64,000 bases of DNA from positions 202,304 to 266,303 of the forward strand of contig JABJJN010000056.1 in NCBI GenBank assembly GCA_018660835.1, read 5' to 3'. Below the pieces are notes generated by a model. That model was not told the DNA's origin and did not search any database. It saw only the letters and a program-made list of their open reading frames with translations. Below, piece after piece: positions 36,733 through 44,985 of this stretch. A program made the position numbers and the translations under genes. The stretch's first letter is position 1. Each line of letters opens with the position of its first letter. Source of the stretch: Gemmatimonadota bacterium. GTDB taxonomy: Bacteria > Latescibacterota > UBA2968 > UBA8231.

Positions 36733-38655
36733 CTAACGGAGCAAGAGCAGCCTGCGCGTCTCCATCAGCTTTTCTGTCTGCAGCCGATACAAATAGATCC
36801 CGCTGGCCAGGTCGCGTCCAGCGTCGTCTTGGCCATCCCATTGTACCGAGTAGCTGCCAATCTGTCGCAAGCCAGATACCAGGGTCGCCACTTGCTGGCC
36901 GACCAGGTTGAAGACGGACAATTCTACCTCGCCTTGTACGGGTAGAGCAAAGCGGATGATGGTCTGGCTGTTGAAGGGGTTGGGGTAGTTCGGCTGCAGC
37001 GAAAGATGCTCGGGATTGGTGGCCGTGTGCGTCTCGAGTATGGCCGTCGACTGGAGCATCTCCGGGGCCACGATCTGGATGTCGTCCAGGTAAAAGGTAC
37101 CGGTGAATTTGCCAGATATGGCCATTGCGGTGACCGGTTGTTCAGTTTCCAGAGGTCGAGTGCGCACGGGTCTGACCTGCAGTGAATCGACGGGTAATTC
37201 GACCAATTGCCACTCTCTGAGATTCATATCGATTAAACTCTCGAGTGCCAGGTCGAAGACCCGAAGTCCTCCCAGATTTACGCGCAGCCAGCCTCCTTCT
37301 GGCAGCACGACATCGCCCGGATGGAGGGCGAAGCGCAGGGTCTGGTAGCCAGTGACGTCCAGCGCATCGGTGCGGAAGTAGAGGAAGAAACCGTTGCGGC
37401 TTTCCTCTACTTCGATGGCGCAGGCGGCGGTGCCGGTATGGACTATTTCGCTCTGTGTCGGTCTTACACCCAGGATGCTCCGCTCCTCCACGTTCCATCC
37501 TGGCAATAGCCCATCATCGTAGACCGCGATATCGGTATCTGGTAGAACCCGCAGGGGAATGCTGGACAACTGATAGTCGCCCCCATCAGTACTTTTCGTT
37601 CGAAGGGGCAGATCATAGCGGCCGTTGGCGAGGGCGCGGATCCGGGCTGTGCCGACGAAATGGCCGGTGCTTTGGCGTTCTAAGGAGAGGTTTTCGTCGA
37701 TGTTTAGCGGAGTCAGGTCCAGATAGATTTCCTGGAGAAAGTCCGCCCCAGCTTCGGCATTATCGATAGTTGCTTCGACGCGTAGTGAAGCGGGCTGATT
37801 GGCCGAAATGGTTTCGAGGCTGGCAACACTGGAGGTCAGTTCGGGATACAGCGAAGGGGCATCCGTGTCGCGAGCGCAGCGGAAACCGCCAAAGGGGCTG
37901 GAATTGTTTTTGGGGGCGCCCTGGCGGACGGTGGTCCTCACTTTCGGAGCCAGACTGTGCACGGAACCACCACGCACCGTACTGGCATCCCCCGCTGCCG
38001 AGCCGGTGGGGTTGAACTGAGTGCCGAGGAGGTAGAATGCTTCGTCATAGTTATCGGCCACGACTTCCCAGGCGTTGCCCACCATATCGTAGGCTCCATA
38101 GGGCGAGGCACCCATGGGAAAACTGCCGACCGGCGCCTGGCCCAAGAAACCATCGCTATCCCCGGCAGAATTGACCTTGCTTTCGTCGAACTCGTTACCC
38201 CACGGATAGGTGCGCCCATCGATGCCGCGCGCAGCCTTTTCCCACTCCGCCTCGGACGGTAGCCGCAAGCCGGCCCATTCGCAGTAGTCGCGCGCTTCGA
38301 ACCAGGTCACGCTCAGCGCGGGCGTCTCGTCCGGATGGATTTTTGTTTTGCCCCCGGTCCTCTCGGCAAAGGCATTCCACAGTGCATTGGTCACCTCGTA
38401 GCGGTCGATGTAGTAGGCATCGAGAAAAACCTCACGCTGGGGTTTTTCTTGCGCTCCGACGTTGACGCCGGACTGCTCTTTGAGCTGTCGCGCCTGCTCT
38501 TCGCTGACGCCCATGATGAATTTGCCGGCCGGAACGGACACCAACTCGTGCTCGGTATCCATCGGTGTCTGTACAACGAGCACCTCCTGGGAACGGCTCA
38601 TCGTTGGCAGAGCGACTACCAGCCCGACTATCAGCCAGTTAGCTAGCTGTTTCAT
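36733..38655 (-). CDS. Secreted formylglycine-generating-enzyme-like (SUMF1-fold) protein with FlgD-like tail
   Basis: A 640-residue exported protein. The start at MKQLANWLIVGLVVALPTMS gives a clear signal peptide with GGAGGACAG upstream. Residues 30-275 are an FGE-sulfatase/PvdO-type domain: VPAGKFIMGVSEEQ, DRYEVTNALW, LRLPSEAEWEKAARG, YPWGNEFDESKVN, GAYDMVGNAWEVVAD, FGGFRCARD. Only the last of the two active cysteines of true sulfatase activators is evident, so another role is likely. The GW module (LLPGWNVEERS ... GTFYLDDIQI) and tail NYPNPFNSQTIIRFALP...TRRLLLLR follow. Fourth protein here with this C-terminal arrangement. Confidence 0.82.
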   Translation of the reverse strand: MKQLANWLIVGLVVALPTMSRSQEVLVVQTPMDTEHELVSVPAGKFIMGVSEEQARQLKEQSGVNVGAQEKPQREVFLDAYYIDRYEVTNALWNAFAERTGGKTKIHPDETPALSVTWFEARDYCEWAGLRLPSEAEWEKAARGIDGRTYPWGNEFDESKVNSAGDSDGFLGQAPVGSFPMGASPYGAYDMVGNAWEVVADNYDEAFYLLGTQFNPTGSAAGDASTVRGGSVHSLAPKVRTTVRQGAPKNNSSPFGGFRCARDTDAPSLYPELTSSVASLETISANQPASLRVEATIDNAEAGADFLQEIYLDLTPLNIDENLSLERQSTGHFVGTARIRALANGRYDLPLRTKSTDGGDYQLSSIPLRVLPDTDIAVYDDGLLPGWNVEERSILGVRPTQSEIVHTGTAACAIEVEESRNGFFLYFRTDALDVTGYQTLRFALHPGDVVLPEGGWLRVNLGGLRVFDLALESLIDMNLREWQLVELPVDSLQVRPVRTRPLETEQPVTAMAISGKFTGTFYLDDIQIVAPEMLQSTAILETHTATNPEHLSLQPNYPNPFNSQTIIRFALPVQGEVELSVFNLVGQQVATLVSGLRQIGSYSVQWDGQDDAGRDLASGIYLYRLQTEKLMETRRLLLLR

Positions 38656-38922
38656 CGTATCTGTCCTCCGTTGTCCGGCTTTGAAGAAATGCGGCATGAC
38701 TGGCCGGCCCCCCCCTTTCGTACCATATCCAACCGGCCTGGAGAATGCCAACTGATACCATCATCGGTGAGGGCTTTCGACTTCTTGGGGGCACGCTCTG
38801 CTGCAAGGTGCCGCGTGAGTTTTCTCGCGGCCTTCCATCACGAGCAGAAATCCGGGTATGTTGCATCAGAGCCCTGTCCCTACTGTCGCTTCTCCTGGGA
38901 TGCGATATAGCCGACGTCAACG

Positions 38923-41454
38923 TTGCCCGAACTGCCAACCTCACCCAACGAGAACCAGACCCCGCGGCGCCACCTGGCCGCCGAACGGGTTCGTGCTGCT
39001 GCGATGGAGATGCGCGCCTCCGGCGATCTACTGCAGGTCGCCGCCGTCCTCTATCGCGAGATGCTGAATCTTGGCATCCTGACGATTGCGGTCACGATCG
39101 AATTCTTCGGTGCCGCTGAGGACCCCGACCACTTGCTCGCCTACACGGTCTACCCCAATCCCAGGCGTATCGGCATCGGTTGGACGAATCCCGGGACGAT
39201 CGAACTCGGCGATGATGCGATCGGCTCCGTTTGCGAGCCAGGTCACTTCAGCTATTGGAAGAATGTTCGCAGCCAGCGCAAAGAGATCTGGACGCACTAC
39301 GACCCACCTGAGGCCTGGACGCACACAAAGTCGGGCCTGGGATTCGATCGCGAACTGGAAGTGGGTGAATGGCCGGAGCCACGCGTGACAATGCCGGCCG
39401 ATGACAGATGGCACGTGACTCATGTTCCCTTCGATCACGGATCTGTCGCCTTCCGCGAAGTTGAGTATATCCAGGAACACGTCGACACCGTTGTCGAACT
39501 CGCCGCCTCTCTTTCGCTCGGCTATGTGCGGTTTCTCGATTTCCAGCGTTTGGAGCAGCACAATCAGCAGTTGGAGATCGATCGTGCCGTCGAGCGTGTC
39601 CGTTCCGAGGCGACGGCGATGCGTGAGAGTGCCGACATCGGCAAGGTGATGTCGACACTCTACGATGGCTGGCGAGACTGTGGGCTCGTTTTCCTGGCAG
39701 GCTGCATCAACATCGTCGACAGCGATCGTGGACGGTATTCCTCGTATGTCCTCGTTCCACCGGGAACACTGGATTCAGCGGCACCTAAACTCCTCGTCGA
39801 GGAAGACGTTGTCCCAGGCCTGCATCTCTACCGGTCTCTTGAGTTGGATCTTGAATTCGCCCGGGATCGAGGCTGGGCGCAGCCCGATCTGCCCGCCGCG
39901 CTGTGGGAAGCTCCTGTCACATTCCCCGATGATCTTGAAAAGCTCTGGGGCCACCGGAAAACCGAGTGGGATACCTTGATCGGTTGCGCCGGCATCAACG
40001 TCCCCTTCGCGCACGGTGGACTCTTCGTCCAGGCACCACCTGGTCACCGATACGAGGACGACGATATCGGCCTCGTTGAACGTTTTGCGGACGCTGTTTC
40101 CCTCGGCTACACCCGCTTCCTCGACCTGCAAGCGGCCGAGGCCAGAGCGATTGCGCTGACCCGCACGGCTGCTACCGAACGCGTGCGGGCCACTGTGATG
40201 TCGATGCGCACCACAGCCGATCTGGGTGATGTCGTCGCCCTGCTGTGGAAGGAGATGGTCAGGCTGGGTATCAGAACGCCTGGCTGCAATATCGTCTTCC
40301 TCGATGAAGAGGCGGGGCGAGTCCTCGAATACATGGCCCTGAGGAATCCGCGCCGTGAAGGCATCACCTCGACGTCTCCGCACATGACCGAGTATGACGA
40401 GGAGACCCTTATTCACGCCTTGGATACGACGCTCGATGAGTATCTGGTCGAAGGCCCGATGACTTACTCCTTCACACTCGGTGCGAGCCGTGGTTCGATT
40501 CTGAACAAGTGGCAGGAAATGCAGGTGTGGGGAGGAGACTTCAACGAGGACGTCGTTCAGCACGTGAGCACCACTCTCGGCATGACGGGTCTGGCCTCCT
40601 GGGACAAGCCAGGTGTTGGAACGGCCGTCGCCTTTCGCTATGGCAAGATCGGCTACAACGAACCGACTGCCTCAGCAGACCACGCGAATTTGGTGCGTGA
40701 TCTGGCCCAAGCCCTTGAACTGGGCTACCTGCGATTCCTCGATTTCCAGCGACTTGAGCAGCAGAACGCGGAGATCCTCACCGCAACGCAGCACAAGTCG
40801 GAATTCCTCTCGCGCATGTCGCATGATCTGCGCACACCGATGAATGCCATCATCGGCTATACACGACTGGTGCTGCGCAAGGCCCGTGGTGTGTTGGGTG
40901 ATCGGCAGGTCCAAAACCTGGAAAACATCCAGACCAGTGCGGACAATCTGCTGGCGCTGATCAACGAAATCCTCGACCTGTCCCGGATCGAAGCGGGGCG
41001 CATCGACATCCATCGTGAACCTGTCGATCTGCGTGAGTTGACGGCTGAATGTGTGGCCTCCGTCGCCCCACTGCTCAGACCGGAGGTAGAGCTCGTCGAG
41101 CACCTGGAGACGGCCATCAACATTGAGACCGATCCGGACCGCGTCCGCCGCATCGTGATGAACCTGCTGGGCAATGCGGTGAAATTCACCGAGAGGGGCT
41201 CAATCACCATCTCGCTGCATCCCTTGCAAGACGGTTGTGAGCTGGCCATCACCGACACGGGTGTCGGCATCCCGTCGGAGGATGTCCCCCACATCTTCGA
41301 AGAGTTCCACCAGGTCGAACGAACTGTCGGGCCGAAACGTGAAGGTACCGGTTTGGGCCTGGCCATCGCACAAAGATCGGCGCAGATACTCGGTGGCAAC
41401 ATCGAAGTGGTCAGCGATGTCGGAAAGGGATCGTCCTTCACGCTGAGGCTGTAG
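38923..41454 (+). CDS. Sensor histidine kinase with three tandem GAF-like repeats
   Basis: An 843-residue soluble kinase. Three sensor repeats of about 190-210 residues each open with E-R-V-R-(x)-x-x-x-M-R-x-(S/T)-(G/A)-D (about 21, 225, 415) and each close with the near-identical LSLGYVRFLDFQRLEQ, VSLGYTRFLDLQAAE and LELGYLRFLDFQRLEQ. HisKA follows (SRMSHDLRTPMNAIIGY, phosphoacceptor His intact) and a HATPase with NLLGNAVKFT, DTGVGIP and GTGLGLAIAQ. No membrane span and no receiver domain. The start codon at 38923 is TTG without a clear ribosome site, so the true start may differ. No response regulator gene is adjacent. Confidence 0.85.
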   Translation: MPELPTSPNENQTPRRHLAAERVRAAAMEMRASGDLLQVAAVLYREMLNLGILTIAVTIEFFGAAEDPDHLLAYTVYPNPRRIGIGWTNPGTIELGDDAIGSVCEPGHFSYWKNVRSQRKEIWTHYDPPEAWTHTKSGLGFDRELEVGEWPEPRVTMPADDRWHVTHVPFDHGSVAFREVEYIQEHVDTVVELAASLSLGYVRFLDFQRLEQHNQQLEIDRAVERVRSEATAMRESADIGKVMSTLYDGWRDCGLVFLAGCINIVDSDRGRYSSYVLVPPGTLDSAAPKLLVEEDVVPGLHLYRSLELDLEFARDRGWAQPDLPAALWEAPVTFPDDLEKLWGHRKTEWDTLIGCAGINVPFAHGGLFVQAPPGHRYEDDDIGLVERFADAVSLGYTRFLDLQAAEARAIALTRTAATERVRATVMSMRTTADLGDVVALLWKEMVRLGIRTPGCNIVFLDEEAGRVLEYMALRNPRREGITSTSPHMTEYDEETLIHALDTTLDEYLVEGPMTYSFTLGASRGSILNKWQEMQVWGGDFNEDVVQHVSTTLGMTGLASWDKPGVGTAVAFRYGKIGYNEPTASADHANLVRDLAQALELGYLRFLDFQRLEQQNAEILTATQHKSEFLSRMSHDLRTPMNAIIGYTRLVLRKARGVLGDRQVQNLENIQTSADNLLALINEILDLSRIEAGRIDIHREPVDLRELTAECVASVAPLLRPEVELVEHLETAINIETDPDRVRRIVMNLLGNAVKFTERGSITISLHPLQDGCELAITDTGVGIPSEDVPHIFEEFHQVERTVGPKREGTGLGLAIAQRSAQILGGNIEVVSDVGKGSSFTLRL

Positions 41455-41648
41455 ACCTGGCACCTACCTTCGGCAGAAGTGCCGTGAAACCTCCATCCCG
41501 GACAATCCCCGCTATTTCCTGTGGCATGGACAACCAATGGTGTTGGTCACTTCGGCTGAGTGTTGCGGTGCACTACTCAATGCCGATTTCGACTTCAGAA
41601 CTATCTGGAGTGCCGCTCGCGGGTTGAACACAATTTCGAAGTGGAGAT

Positions 41649-41856
41649 TCAGAGGTCGCACTTGATCTGGGTCAGGCCGGCCAGAGGCGCAAGATTCTCG
41701 ATGCTGTCGACCCTGTAGATCATCAGGCTGCCTTCAACGGAAACACTCGCCTCCACCAGGCGCTACAGTGCTCAGATCGGATTTCGTGCGAAACGCGAAG
41801 TCCCCCGCGACGGTGACCGTCGCTGCCTCAAACAGCTGGCGCCGTAATTCGATCAT
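41649..41856 (-). pseudogene. Frameshifted short receptor-L-domain/leucine-rich-like gene
   Basis: From ATG at 41856 the frame reads MIELRRQLFEAATVTVAGDF and continues to SDLSTV; a one-base shift then gives RLVEASVSVEGSLMIYRVDS, ending IENLAPLAGLTQIKCDL with a stop at 41649. The 208-nt length is not a multiple of three. The joined product of about 69 residues has the alternating G-x-L-x-I and L-x-x-L-x-x-L-x-x-I pattern of receptor-L / leucine-rich repeats. A small broken gene or a fragment of a larger one. Confidence 0.45.
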
Positions 41857-41938
41857 AGGTCCCTCTCGGAGTTGAACGAGCAAGGTTTTCCGCTATCCTC
41901 ACGCGGTGCCTTTTACCCGTCGTACTGAGTGGACCCGT

Positions 41939-42775
41939 ATGCACTGGCTTTTCCTATCGATCATCCTCGACTTCGGATTCGTCCAATTCTTCAAACTTGG
42001 GGAGCGACGCGGCTACTACGCACCTGTTGTAGTTACTGCCAACTACCTCACCGTTGCGGTCAGTATTGGCACGTATCTGCTAGTCACCGACAGCTGGAAC
42101 TTCCCGGAAAGAACGGTCGAAACAGGGCTTGTTACGGGTTTCCTGTTTATCAGTTCGATGCTGTTGATGAACTTTGCACTCACGATTGCTCAAGTGGGTG
42201 CAGTCCTGAGCGCCTTCCGTATCGCCATTATTGTGCCCGTTTTCTTCGGTGTCTATCTGTGGGATGAGCCCCTCGCACTCACCCAGGCGGTCGGTTTACT
42301 CCTGGCACTACTTGCCCTGGTCTTGATGACGCCGAAAGCCGAAACGACGGCAAGGTTCACGGGTGCGCGTGCCTTTGGTCTTTTGGGCTTGATCTGCATC
42401 TGGCAGGGGTTCAGCCATACGAGCCTGCGATCCGTCCACTACAAGGGATTGGACGACGCCTTCCTGCAAGTATTGATGCTCACCGGCGCCACCGCTGGTC
42501 TGATCGGCATCCTCTTCATTCTGCTGAAGAAGAGGCGCCCCACACTGCCTGCAGTTAGGCTGGGTGTCTTCATCGGCGCATACAATGCCGCCGCCTTGTG
42601 CGTCATCCTGATCACTCTGAGCAAGCTACCAGGTACCCTCTTCTTTCCGGTCATGGGTTGCAGCGTCGTCCTGCTCGACAACCTGTTTGCCCACTTCTTC
42701 TGGCAAGAGCGTCTGAACCGCCTCGCGATCGCAGGCGTCGGTATCACGATTCTGTCGCTCGCCCTGGTCGTCTAG
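41939..42775 (+). CDS. DMT-superfamily (EamA-like) transporter
   Basis: A 278-residue inner-membrane protein with about ten hydrophobic helices in two repeats, the arrangement of EamA/drug-metabolite transporters. The first repeat ends at VLMTPKAE (about 135). GVYLWDEPLALTQAVGLLLA and FFWQERLNRLAIAGVGITIL are the paired W-x-E/Q-(x)-L segments typical of the end of each repeat. ATG at 41939 is preferred over GTG at 41906. Substrate unknown. It stands alone, followed by a 586-bp gap. Confidence 0.78.
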   Translation: MHWLFLSIILDFGFVQFFKLGERRGYYAPVVVTANYLTVAVSIGTYLLVTDSWNFPERTVETGLVTGFLFISSMLLMNFALTIAQVGAVLSAFRIAIIVPVFFGVYLWDEPLALTQAVGLLLALLALVLMTPKAETTARFTGARAFGLLGLICIWQGFSHTSLRSVHYKGLDDAFLQVLMLTGATAGLIGILFILLKKRRPTLPAVRLGVFIGAYNAAALCVILITLSKLPGTLFFPVMGCSVVLLDNLFAHFFWQERLNRLAIAGVGITILSLALVV

Positions 42776-42813
42776 GGTATCGACTCACGATACAAACACC
42801 TCACTTCGCTCGG

Positions 42814-42888
42814 TCCCCCGCGTGCGCAACCTCGAGATTCGGGCGCAGCTACCGAGGAGAGCCGCTCAGATCGTCCGCTTGAAGTAGT
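42814..42888 (-). repeat. Duplicate of the 3' end of an epimerase gene and its flank
   Basis: This stretch repeats 50461-50535, with a 28-nt identical core (42821-42848 equals 50468-50495). In the second copy the segment covers the last codons of an NAD-dependent epimerase gene (DYFKRKI, stop) and its downstream flank; here the equivalent reads SDYYFKRTI then stop (stop at 42866), with no gene body upstream. It is either the stump of a second epimerase gene or a mobile gene-end sequence. Confidence 0.55.
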
Positions 42889-43032
42889 AGTCGGACGAGA
42901 TCCGGTTCTGTCGAGGACTCGCAGCAGGTTCCTCTGCGCACACCTGCCTTCTACTAGGGTGACTTCCATGTGGAGAAACCACACTCAATCTTTCTGACCG
43001 AGCTCTCGGCGAAATCCATCCTGGGACATTTC

Positions 43033-43062
43033 CCGCGGCCTTTCGCAGATCAGAGGCCGCGG
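43033..43062. other. Strong hairpin in intergenic DNA
   Basis: CCGCGGCCT (43033-43041) and AGGCCGCGG (43054-43062) form a perfect 9-bp GC-rich stem with a 12-nt loop. A smaller palindrome GGGACATTTCCC (43023-43034) abuts it. No T-run follows on either strand, so it is not a classic terminator. The rest of the gap 42889-43361 shows nothing else I can name. Confidence 0.45.
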
Positions 43063-43361
43063 CGAATGCCATCTTGATCAAAAAATCCAAGTGCTAAGCG
43101 ACCAAAACGAACTACGAGAAGGTGACAGGAGGAGAAGAAAGTGGGGCAGCACAAGCGATGTGATTGAGTCTTGGTCGCGGATGGTCTGGAAGTATCAGTT
43201 TTCCGTGAGTTTGATCAGCGCAGACGAATCAATCTGCACCCACGCTTCAATCCCGCTATGGATGTCTGCAGAGACTCATGAGACTTGCCAAGGGACACCA
43301 GGCACCCCTGACTTCGAGGGGAATTCTACAAAGGGACGTCAGCAAAGTAGGGGAAAATGGA

Positions 43362-43838
43362 ATGACACAGATTGCAACGGTTGTAACACTTCTCCTCATG
43401 ATGGGATTCGCCACAGTTCTGTGTCTTGATCAGCTAAAGCGACGAACGTCCGCAATTACGATAGCCTCAGTGGTAGCGGTCGTGTTCTCGGTTGCTGGCT
43501 TGCATGTTTCGTTCGGCTTCCCAGTAGTCGATTCGTCAGTAGCCTTCGGACAGATGCGACCGACAACCGTCGTTCTCCTTCTTCTTGGTTCCATCACCCT
43601 GGGCACGATCAGTCGCTTTTTCTACAACAACGATACATTCGCCTGGCTCGGTTTCCTGCGACCCATCTTCATAGCTCCGATGCTCATGATGCCACTCATG
43701 GGAACGGTAGAGGCAGCAACTCGGATGGACGGAATCGAGCTTGCCAGTCTCGCGTTTCTCGCGTTCCAGAATGGCTTCTTCTGGCGCAGTCTTCTGGAGA
43801 AGCAAGAAACGATGGCCCGTGCACAGGACGGAGAGTGA
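43362..43838 (+). CDS. Small multi-span membrane protein, first gene of caspase operon
   Basis: A 158-residue protein with four or five hydrophobic helices (TVVTLLLMMGFATVLCL, ITIASVVAVVFSVAGL, VVLLLLGSITLGTISRFF, IFIAPMLMMPLMG, plus a weaker LASLAFLAFQNGFF). I do not recognise the family. The start at MTQIATVV fits the first helix and follows GGGGAAAATGG. Its stop is separated from the caspase-like gene by one base, so the two are coupled. A membrane anchor, channel or sensor for the caspase is a natural idea, not shown by the sequence. Confidence 0.75.
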   Translation: MTQIATVVTLLLMMGFATVLCLDQLKRRTSAITIASVVAVVFSVAGLHVSFGFPVVDSSVAFGQMRPTTVVLLLLGSITLGTISRFFYNNDTFAWLGFLRPIFIAPMLMMPLMGTVEAATRMDGIELASLAFLAFQNGFFWRSLLEKQETMARAQDGE

Positions 43839-43839
43839 G

Positions 43840-44985
43840 ATGACGGACCAGGCAATGGACAGGGCAACCTCCGCAATCGCAAGGGTGGGCTGGCTCTACG
43901 TTTCCGTCATCTGTATTCATACGGCTCACGCGCAGGGGCCGGCTCACCTGGATTCCGCCCACTCTTCGCTATTCGTCAAATACGAATCATCGAATTGGGC
44001 GGATGATTTCTTGAAATACATCGGACTTCAGCGCGAAACCGTTGGGCGAAGTCTCGCGCTGGTTGCGGGAATCTCTGACTACGACGAACTGGATGACCTG
44101 AGACCGGCGCAGGAAGATATGGATCGGCTCGTGAATCACCTGTCAACGGTGGAGTTGTTCGACGAGATCGTCGTTCTCAGGAACGAAGACATGACAGCGC
44201 AGAATCTCAGATTCTTTCTCAGATCCTATTTCCCAAAGGTAACCAGTGGCAGCGACAGGTCTCGCTTCCTGTTCGCATATAGCGGTCACGGTTACAGCGA
44301 AGGGCGCGAGAGCTACCTGCTTGGCAGCGACGCCGAGGGCCTCTCCGACAAGGATCACAGCGTTGACATGAGCGAATTGCGGCTGTGGATCGACCATACT
44401 GTTGGGTCTGCATTTCAATCCCTCGTGTTGATCAACGCCTGCCATAGCGGCGCGTTCTTCGCGCGGCCCTTCGGGGATGAAGAGATAGAGGTCCTGCTGG
44501 ATGAACCGGGTGCACATGCCATCACCGCGAGTGGGTCCAGCGAAAAATCATGGCACAATCCGACGATCGGCCCGGGGAGCATCTTCTTCGAGAAGTTGTT
44601 CTCAGGACTCGACGGTGCAGCAGACCTTTCGCCTGCAGGTGGAGATGGAATCATCCAGTTCGACGAACTGCTTACGTATCTGCGCAGAGAAGTCAAACTG
44701 GCCCGCAAGGACCAAAACCCCAAAGCTGATGACATCTCAAGGGACGGAAGTGTGGGAGGCTTCTTCTTTCTAGACCGAGAAAGAAAGGTGCACGGCCCCG
44801 CTCTGGCGACTCTCATTGGTACTCCCTTTGGAGGTGAAGAAGAAGAGACATCCATACTACGACCGCGGAATGTCGTGTTGGCGATTATCGGCGCGGTCGT
44901 GTCATGGCTGCTGATCAATGCGCCAGATGACCCACCACCCGACCCTGGAACGGGCGCACTCGTGGGGGAGGTATCCCTGCCATGA
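43840..44985 (+). CDS. Caspase-family (peptidase C14) protein, membrane-anchored
   Basis: A 381-residue clan CD cysteine peptidase. An N-terminal leader (WLYVSVICIHTAHAQ) suggests export. The caspase core follows: ALVAGISDYDELDDL, the His box FLFAYSGHGYSEG (His150) and the Cys box LVLINACHSGAFF (Cys201); both catalytic residues are intact. An EF-like GGDGIIQFDELLTYL precedes a C-terminal membrane span (NVVLAIIGAVVSWLLINA, about 349-366) and a short Pro/Asp-rich tail. Its ATGA stop/start overlap with the giant lipoprotein gene and one-base gap to the gene before make a strict three-gene unit. Targets unknown; cleavage after Arg/Lys or Asp cannot be told. Confidence 0.88.
   Translation: MTDQAMDRATSAIARVGWLYVSVICIHTAHAQGPAHLDSAHSSLFVKYESSNWADDFLKYIGLQRETVGRSLALVAGISDYDELDDLRPAQEDMDRLVNHLSTVELFDEIVVLRNEDMTAQNLRFFLRSYFPKVTSGSDRSRFLFAYSGHGYSEGRESYLLGSDAEGLSDKDHSVDMSELRLWIDHTVGSAFQSLVLINACHSGAFFARPFGDEEIEVLLDEPGAHAITASGSSEKSWHNPTIGPGSIFFEKLFSGLDGAADLSPAGGDGIIQFDELLTYLRREVKLARKDQNPKADDISRDGSVGGFFFLDRERKVHGPALATLIGTPFGGEEEETSILRPRNVVLAIIGAVVSWLLINAPDDPPPDPGTGALVGEVSLP

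Noticed and set aside
43091..43429. 112-codon open frame before the caspase operon
   Set aside because: No ribosome site, no pattern of real coding, and it overlaps the start of the membrane protein gene.
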